Shown: positions 44,644 to 48,028 of the stretch, one piece after another
How positions within the stretch are numbered: position 1 is the stretch's first letter
How the letters are laid out: each line of letters begins with the position of its first letter
Assembly (NCBI GenBank): GCA_019931185.1
Contig: JAINDK010000043.1
Coordinates: 1-48,028, forward strand
Direction of reading: 5' to 3'
DNA length: 48,028 nt
Source of the DNA: Bryobacter sp. CoA8 C33
GTDB taxonomy: Bacteria; Acidobacteriota; Terriglobia; Bryobacterales; Bryobacteraceae
Notes under the pieces: model-generated
Databases searched by the model: none
Seen by the model: only the letters and a program-made list of their open reading frames with translations
What the model was told of the DNA's origin: nothing
Translations under genes and position numbers: made by a program

Positions 44644-45115
44644 GGCGGCGCGCCACGGTTTCCTTGAGCCGGCGCCAGCGCTGGCGCGCCCAACGCACTA
44701 GTGGCAAGGACCGCCAGAGTTGGTAGGCCGCCGCGCGCAAGGCGATTACGCGGTCGTAGATCCAGCGTACCCAAGCGATGGTAAGCAGGGCGGGCCGTGT
44801 GAGTTGAAAGATTCGGGCCACCAGAGCCGTGCCGGCTACCTTCGCGGCAACCATCGTGGAGAGCCCGAGCATGGGATATCCGCCTCCCAGCCAATAAACC
44901 GCCATCAGCTTCAGCGGAAACAGAAAGACAGTCGGTAAAGTGAAGCAGGCCAAGGCGCCGTAAGGCGGCAGACGGGTTACGGCGGTCTCCAACTGGTGGA
45001 GTATAGGCAGGCGGCCGAGCAGCGCATAAACGGCGGCCAAGCGCCACTGCAATTCCTCGTAGGCCAGAACAATCGCGACGAGGAAAAGAGCCAGCCAGCG
45101 CAGCAAAACAGCCAT
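44561..45115 (-). CDS. Integral membrane protein of unknown function
   Basis: 184 aa with at least two and possibly four membrane segments, at about 5-22 (LRWLALFLVAIVLAYEE), 55-75 (GALACFTLPTVFLFPLKLMA) and 80-110 (GLSTMVAAKVAGTALVARIF). The C-terminal 45 residues are strongly basic (RWARQRWRRLKETVARRLTR). The family is conserved, as I recall, in proteobacteria and Acidobacteria but has no assigned role. Its start overlaps the MFS stop (TAATG), and its 3' end overlaps the methyltransferase gene by 83 bases. Confidence 0.75.
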   Translation of the reverse strand: MAVLLRWLALFLVAIVLAYEELQWRLAAVYALLGRLPILHQLETAVTRLPPYGALACFTLPTVFLFPLKLMAVYWLGGGYPMLGLSTMVAAKVAGTALVARIFQLTRPALLTIAWVRWIYDRVIALRAAAYQLWRSLPLVRWARQRWRRLKETVARRLTRAESAAASRNSSSTRGHHSAPTTPD

Positions 45116-46377
45116 TAGCCTTGGTGGTCGAGAGCTTTTGTCGAGTCAATACCCAGCCAGCAAAGAGCGCCGAGAAAGTAAGCTGCCGCGGAGATGTAAA
45201 TGGTTAGCGTGAAGTCGTTGTTGGTCTGCTTGAGCACATAACCGATGACCACCGGGGCAACGCCGCCAGCGAAGTTCCCCATCATGTTCATGCTGCCGGA
45301 GAGTGTCCCTGAGAATTTTCCGCCGACGTCCATGCAGGTATTCCAGGCCGGCGGCATGACGAGATCGTTCGAAAAACTGGCCATGGCGATCACGGCGACG
45401 ATGGTGAGCGGATCCTTGAGCTGCATGGCGACGAGGAGAAGAATGCCGGCCATGGTCATGCCGGTGACGGCCACGATCTTGCGGGCGCGGCGGGCGTCAC
45501 GGAGGGCATGCGCGAGTTTCGGGGTGAGAAAGCCGCTGACGAGGCAGCCGATTCCGCCAAGAAAAAGAGGCATGCCGGCGAGGATAGCGCCACTGGCCTT
45601 GAGGTCGAAGTTGAGCGAATCCTTCAGGTAGGTGGGAAACCAGGTGATGTAGAAATACCAGCCATAGCTAAGCAGAAAGTACTGCACCCACAAGAGCCAG
45701 ACGCTCGTTGAAGAAGCAAAGCGGCTCCAGGGCACGCTGCCGTGGTCATCCGCCATCTTGACGCTATCGCCGATGATGGCGAGCTCGGCGGGATTAACGC
45801 TTTTGTGGTCCTTGGGATTGTCGCGGTACCAGGCGTAGAAGAAGAAGCACCAGATCACGCCCAGGACGCCAAAAATTTGAAAGGCGACGCGCCAGTCGAT
45901 CATCTGGAACAAGGCGGCCATGAGCAAGGGGGTGAAGGCGCCGCCCCAGCGCGCGCTCATCCACACGATGCCCTGAGCGCGGCTCTTTTCGGCCGGCGGA
46001 AGCCAGGTGGAAAAAGCCTTGGTGATGTTCGGGAAAGCTCCGGCTTCGCCCGCCCCGAACAGCGCGCGGACCACGAGCAGATAAACATAGTTCATCGCCC
46101 ATCCCGTGGCGGCGGTGAAGAAACTCCACCAGATGACAATGCGGGTCAGGACCTTGCGCGGACCCATCTTGTCGCCCATCCAGCCGCCGGGGATCTCAAA
46201 GAGGGCGTAGGCCCAGGCGAACGCGGCCAGAACCCAGCCGAACTGCGCCGAATCGAGGCCGAGGTCCTTGCGCATATTCGGGCCGGCGAAGGAAATTGAG
46301 ACACGGTCGATGTAAGTGATGATGGAAAGAACGACGGCGAAGACGATGACCCAATGGCGGGTGCTGCTGGCTTGCAT
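45115..46377 (-). CDS. MFS transporter (anion:cation symporter, ACS type)
   Basis: 420 aa with twelve helices. The first loop motif GGWMGDKMGPRKVL and the ACS-family start HWVIVFAVVLSIITYIDRVS match sugar-acid, glucarate and hexuronate transporters such as GudP and ExuT. Motif NYVYLLVVRALFGAGEAGAF is the family's second landmark. A sugar-acid substrate is the likeliest inference. It lies between cutA (three bases upstream) and the basic membrane protein (one-base overlap downstream), all minus strand. Confidence 0.9.
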   Translation of the reverse strand: MQASSTRHWVIVFAVVLSIITYIDRVSISFAGPNMRKDLGLDSAQFGWVLAAFAWAYALFEIPGGWMGDKMGPRKVLTRIVIWWSFFTAATGWAMNYVYLLVVRALFGAGEAGAFPNITKAFSTWLPPAEKSRAQGIVWMSARWGGAFTPLLMAALFQMIDWRVAFQIFGVLGVIWCFFFYAWYRDNPKDHKSVNPAELAIIGDSVKMADDHGSVPWSRFASSTSVWLLWVQYFLLSYGWYFYITWFPTYLKDSLNFDLKASGAILAGMPLFLGGIGCLVSGFLTPKLAHALRDARRARKIVAVTGMTMAGILLLVAMQLKDPLTIVAVIAMASFSNDLVMPPAWNTCMDVGGKFSGTLSGSMNMMGNFAGGVAPVVIGYVLKQTNNDFTLTIYISAAAYFLGALCWLGIDSTKALDHQG

Positions 46378-46380
46378 AAA

Positions 46381-46710
46381 CTAGCCGAGACTATCACACT
46401 CCGCGCCAAGCCAACTCAAATAAGATGGCAGGCCCGCCGAGATGGGAAGCACAATTGCTTCCGGCACCTCATACGGGTGAAGGCGCGACAGTTCGGCGAT
46501 CGCCTCGCCGCTTGCTGCCGCTGTAGTTTTCATCAGCAATAGTAGCTCGGAGGCCGACTCGACCCGCCCTTGCCAACGATAAATGCTCTCGACCTCGGGG
46601 AGGATGTTAACGCAGGCAACCAGTTGTTTGTCGACCAGCGCGCGGGCAATCGAGCGGGCTGTGCCGTGGTCGGGGGCGGTGGATAAAATCAAGCAAAACT
46701 CATTCTTCAT
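46381..46710 (-). CDS. cutA: Divalent-cation tolerance protein CutA
   Basis: 109 aa, the family's usual length. The core ACVNILPEVESIYRWQGRVE is the CutA signature, and the C-terminus (HPYEVPEAIVLPISAG, then YLSWL) completes the trimeric ferredoxin-like fold. CutA proteins are very stable trimers tied to copper and other divalent-ion tolerance in E. coli, though the mechanism is unclear. The ATG at 46710 gives the standard start (KNEFCLILSTAPD); longer readings would overlap the divergent ftsB leader. It precedes the MFS gene by three bases. Confidence 0.93.
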   Translation of the reverse strand: MKNEFCLILSTAPDHGTARSIARALVDKQLVACVNILPEVESIYRWQGRVESASELLLLMKTTAAASGEAIAELSRLHPYEVPEAIVLPISAGLPSYLSWLGAECDSLG

Positions 46711-46759
46711 TTGCCTTCTCGCTGTCAACGTTTTATAAACAAGAGTAGCCCTCATTACA

Positions 46760-47059
46760 ATGTTTCAATCCACAATACTTCGCCGCGTCGGTCTGGCCCT
46801 CGGGCTGCTTACGGCGGGCGTGTATGTAGTTGTTGTGCTACTGGGTCCGAATGGCGTGCCGGCATTGCTCAAGCAGCGCGCTGACCTGCGGCAATTGCAG
46901 GCGCAGAATGCGGATCTCGCGCGGGAGCGGGATGAGTTGAAGTATCGTGTCGATGCCCTGGACCGCGATGCGCAGACACAGGAGCTCGAGGTGCGCCGGC
47001 AACTGGGCAAGGCGCGCAAAGGCGAAATTATCATTAAAGTTGATCCACCGAAGCCTTAG
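46760..47059 (+). CDS. FtsB/DivIC-like septum formation protein
   Basis: 99 aa. A short cytoplasmic start, one membrane helix (about 10-30, VGLALGLLTAGVYVVVVLLG) and a periplasmic coiled coil (about 38-80, LRQLQAQNADLARERDELKY) fit FtsB/DivIC, which bridges FtsL and FtsQ in the division complex. The final stretch IIIKVDPPKP is typical of a beta-strand after the coil. It is divergent from cutA, and mscL follows 45 bases later. The family match rests on architecture and helix pattern rather than on a strict motif. Confidence 0.8.
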   Translation: MFQSTILRRVGLALGLLTAGVYVVVVLLGPNGVPALLKQRADLRQLQAQNADLARERDELKYRVDALDRDAQTQELEVRRQLGKARKGEIIIKVDPPKP

Positions 47060-47104
47060 CGCCCGGAGAATTGTATAGAATCCCCCGAGAAGGAGGATTC
47101 CATC

Positions 47105-47479
47105 ATGATCCAGGGGTTTAAGAGCTTTATTGCCCGCGGCAACGTGATCGATCTAGCTGTTGGTGTGATTATCGGCGCGGCTTTTGGCGAAATTGTAAAT
47201 TCGCTGACCAAAGACATCCTGACGCCGGTGATCGGGATGCTGGGCGGGCAGCCGGACTTTTCCGCTCTCAAGGTTGGTGGCATCACAATCGGCAATTTCA
47301 TCAATACCATCGTGAGTTTTCTGATCAAGGCGTTGGGCATGTACGTGTTGATCGTATTGCCGTTTAATCGTTACGCCGCGAAGATGACGCCGCCGCCGAC
47401 GCCGACTGAAGCCCTGCTGGGTGAGATTCGCGATCTGATCAAGGCGCGGGGTGAGCAGGCCAAGGGAGCTGGAGCTTGA
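47105..47479 (+). CDS. mscL: Large-conductance mechanosensitive channel MscL
   Basis: 124 aa. The first helix FKSFIARGNVIDLAVGVIIG is the signature of the MscL pore, then GAAFGEIVNSLTKDILTPV, the periplasmic loop (GGQPDFSALK) and the second helix (FINTIVSFLIKALGMYVLI). The C-terminal helical bundle is LLGEIRDLIKARG. It opens under membrane tension on hypo-osmotic shock to release solutes. AGGAGG lies eight bases before the ATG. Its stop TGA overlaps the next start as TTGA. Confidence 0.97.
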   Translation: MIQGFKSFIARGNVIDLAVGVIIGAAFGEIVNSLTKDILTPVIGMLGGQPDFSALKVGGITIGNFINTIVSFLIKALGMYVLIVLPFNRYAAKMTPPPTPTEALLGEIRDLIKARGEQAKGAGA

Positions 47480-47892
47480 TTCGCCTGCTGCTGTTTTTGG
47501 TGCTCGGCGCGTTGAGCCTCCCGGCCACCGCCGAAGAAGAAATCAAACAAGCGGAAAAATCCTGGTATGAGGCCGTACTCAAGCGGGATGAGAGTGGCCT
47601 GAAGGGCATTTTTTCCCCCGACGTGATCTATGCCCACTCAACCGGCAAAGTCGAGAACCTCACGGAGTATCTGGGCCGGTTGCGGGAAGGCAAGCAGCGC
47701 TACGACACGTTCCAATACGAGAAGACAACAGTGCGGGTTCACGGGGACTCGGCCGTGCTCCATGCGATCGCACGTGTGACGGGTAAGAATGACGCCGGGC
47801 CGTTCAACGACCATCTAATGCTGATCCACTTCTGGGTTCGCAAGAACGGCGCTTGGCGATTGGTGGCGCACCAGACGACGAAAATCCCCTAG
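47476..47892 (+). CDS. Exported NTF2/SnoaL-like (DUF4440-type) protein
   Basis: 138 aa. A signal-like start (IRLLLFLVLGALSLPATA) is followed by an NTF2-like domain: EEEIKQAEKSWYEAVLKRDE, then FSPDVIYAHSTGKVENLTEY and MLIHFWVRKNGAWRLVAHQT. This cone-shaped fold serves as a small-molecule binding or isomerase-like module; no specific role is visible. TTG start overlapping the mscL stop (TTGA), so it is translationally coupled to mscL. Its stop is part of the CTAG where the IS630-type end begins, so the last residue or two may be affected by the insertion. Confidence 0.8.
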   Translation: MIRLLLFLVLGALSLPATAEEEIKQAEKSWYEAVLKRDESGLKGIFSPDVIYAHSTGKVENLTEYLGRLREGKQRYDTFQYEKTTVRVHGDSAVLHAIARVTGKNDAGPFNDHLMLIHFWVRKNGAWRLVAHQTTKIP

Positions 47893-48028
47893 TGTAGTGC
47901 TTCACACAGAGTGACCAGTAAGCGCCGATGCTTTGGCACGCATCACTTTGGCAAGAATGCCGTTGGCCTTAGCGGTCCAAATGAACGGCTTGGGGCTTTC
48001 GTTATGGAGATCGACGTATTCGTCGAGC
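47892..48028 (-). mobile_element. End of an IS630-type insertion sequence, cut by the window edge
   Basis: The segment holds the last part of an IS630-type transposase on the minus strand, and its end appears to be at 47892 directly after TA. IS630 elements insert at TA, often inside CTAG; here CTAG occupies 47889-47892 and holds the stop codon of the NTF2-like gene. The boundary is thus placed by target preference, not by seeing both ends, and could be a few bases off. Confidence 0.6.
47902..48028 (-). CDS. IS630-type transposase, C-terminal fragment (runs off the right edge)
   Basis: The last 41 codons before a TGA at 47902-47904. The read-through LDEYVDLHNESPKPFIWTAK, then ANGILAKVMRAKASAL, closely fits the IS630 family's C-terminal pattern (YL-HNE-PKPF-WT---ILAKV-RA). 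The catalytic DDE residues lie upstream, outside the window. It ends about 10 bases before the element's apparent end, as IS630 genes often do. Confidence 0.85.
   Translation of the reverse strand, partial: LDEYVDLHNESPKPFIWTAKANGILAKVMRAKASALTGHSV

Noticed and set aside
44541-45149. Alternative minus-strand frame of 202 codons over the membrane-protein gene
   Set aside because: The frame at 44561-45115 has clear membrane helices and a start coupled by TAATG to the MFS stop; the other is Arg/Pro-rich with none.

Overview
The window is 48 kb of high-GC bacterial chromosome. It is densely packed, with about 50 intact genes and many 1- to 4-base start/stop overlaps. The best guess for the source is an acidobacterium of the Solibacteres/Bryobacterales type. 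This is an inference from the gene mix: a coproheme decarboxylase (ChdC/HemQ), one gene joining LptF and LptG, paired MacB-type permeases, twin-arginine-exported oxidoreductase and enolase-superfamily proteins, sulfatase debris and a TonB-family protein. LPS export (LptFG) and TonB imply a Gram-negative envelope. No rRNA, tRNA or CRISPR was seen.

Both edges lie in insertion sequences. The left edge (1-137) holds the first 21 codons of a minus-strand transposase and two tandem 22-bp sites that probably mark the element's end. The right edge (47892-48028) holds the last 41 residues of an IS630-type transposase. Its end abuts a CTAG that contains the stop codon of the neighbouring gene.

Region by region: 0.2-2.3 kb has an exported aldo/keto reductase, a small exported protein and a decayed gene. 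2.35-5.7 kb has the glycolytic pair eno-gpmI, a bidirectional terminator and a FAS1 protein. 5.7-12.6 kb has a membrane-anchored MPN/JAMM-like protein, a second aldo/keto reductase, two MacB/FtsX permeases, an orphan Flp pilin, a sulfatase pseudogene and a receiver-XRE regulator. 12.8-17.3 kb has an RRM protein, a minus-strand operon chdC - TPR-like protein - lipoprotein - Mini-III-like RNase, a DMT transporter and a tandem UspA protein. 17.4-23.9 kb has an apparently exported TldD/TldE pair, the lptF-lptG fusion and a cytidylate-kinase-like gene. 23.9-26.7 kb is a minus-strand operon of acetyltransferase, NAD-epimerase and DapA-like genes. 26.7-31.5 kb has a secreted DUF4139 protein, a UvrC-like protein without the nuclease half and gamma-glutamyltransferase. 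31.5-36.8 kb has a DUF669-like protein with an SSB-type tail, an exported enolase-superfamily protein, a TonB-family protein, a DedA-like protein and ligA. 36.9-40.7 kb is the plus-strand run dagK-like, ydjM-like, aldehyde dehydrogenase and nadD. 40.7-47.9 kb has two unknown minus-strand genes, a HAD phosphatase, a mini-amidohydrolase, a three-part methyltransferase, the operon cutA - MFS - membrane protein, ftsB-like, mscL and an NTF2-like protein.

The content is mainly housekeeping and envelope genes with lineage-specific unknowns. I found no clear new defence or mobile system. The items most worth following are the exported TldD/E pair beside lptFG, the receiver-XRE regulator, the SSB-tailed DUF669-like protein, the amidohydrolase reduced to its beta-sandwich, the MPN-like protein with its active site replaced, and a terminator encoded inside the end of the Mini-III-like gene.
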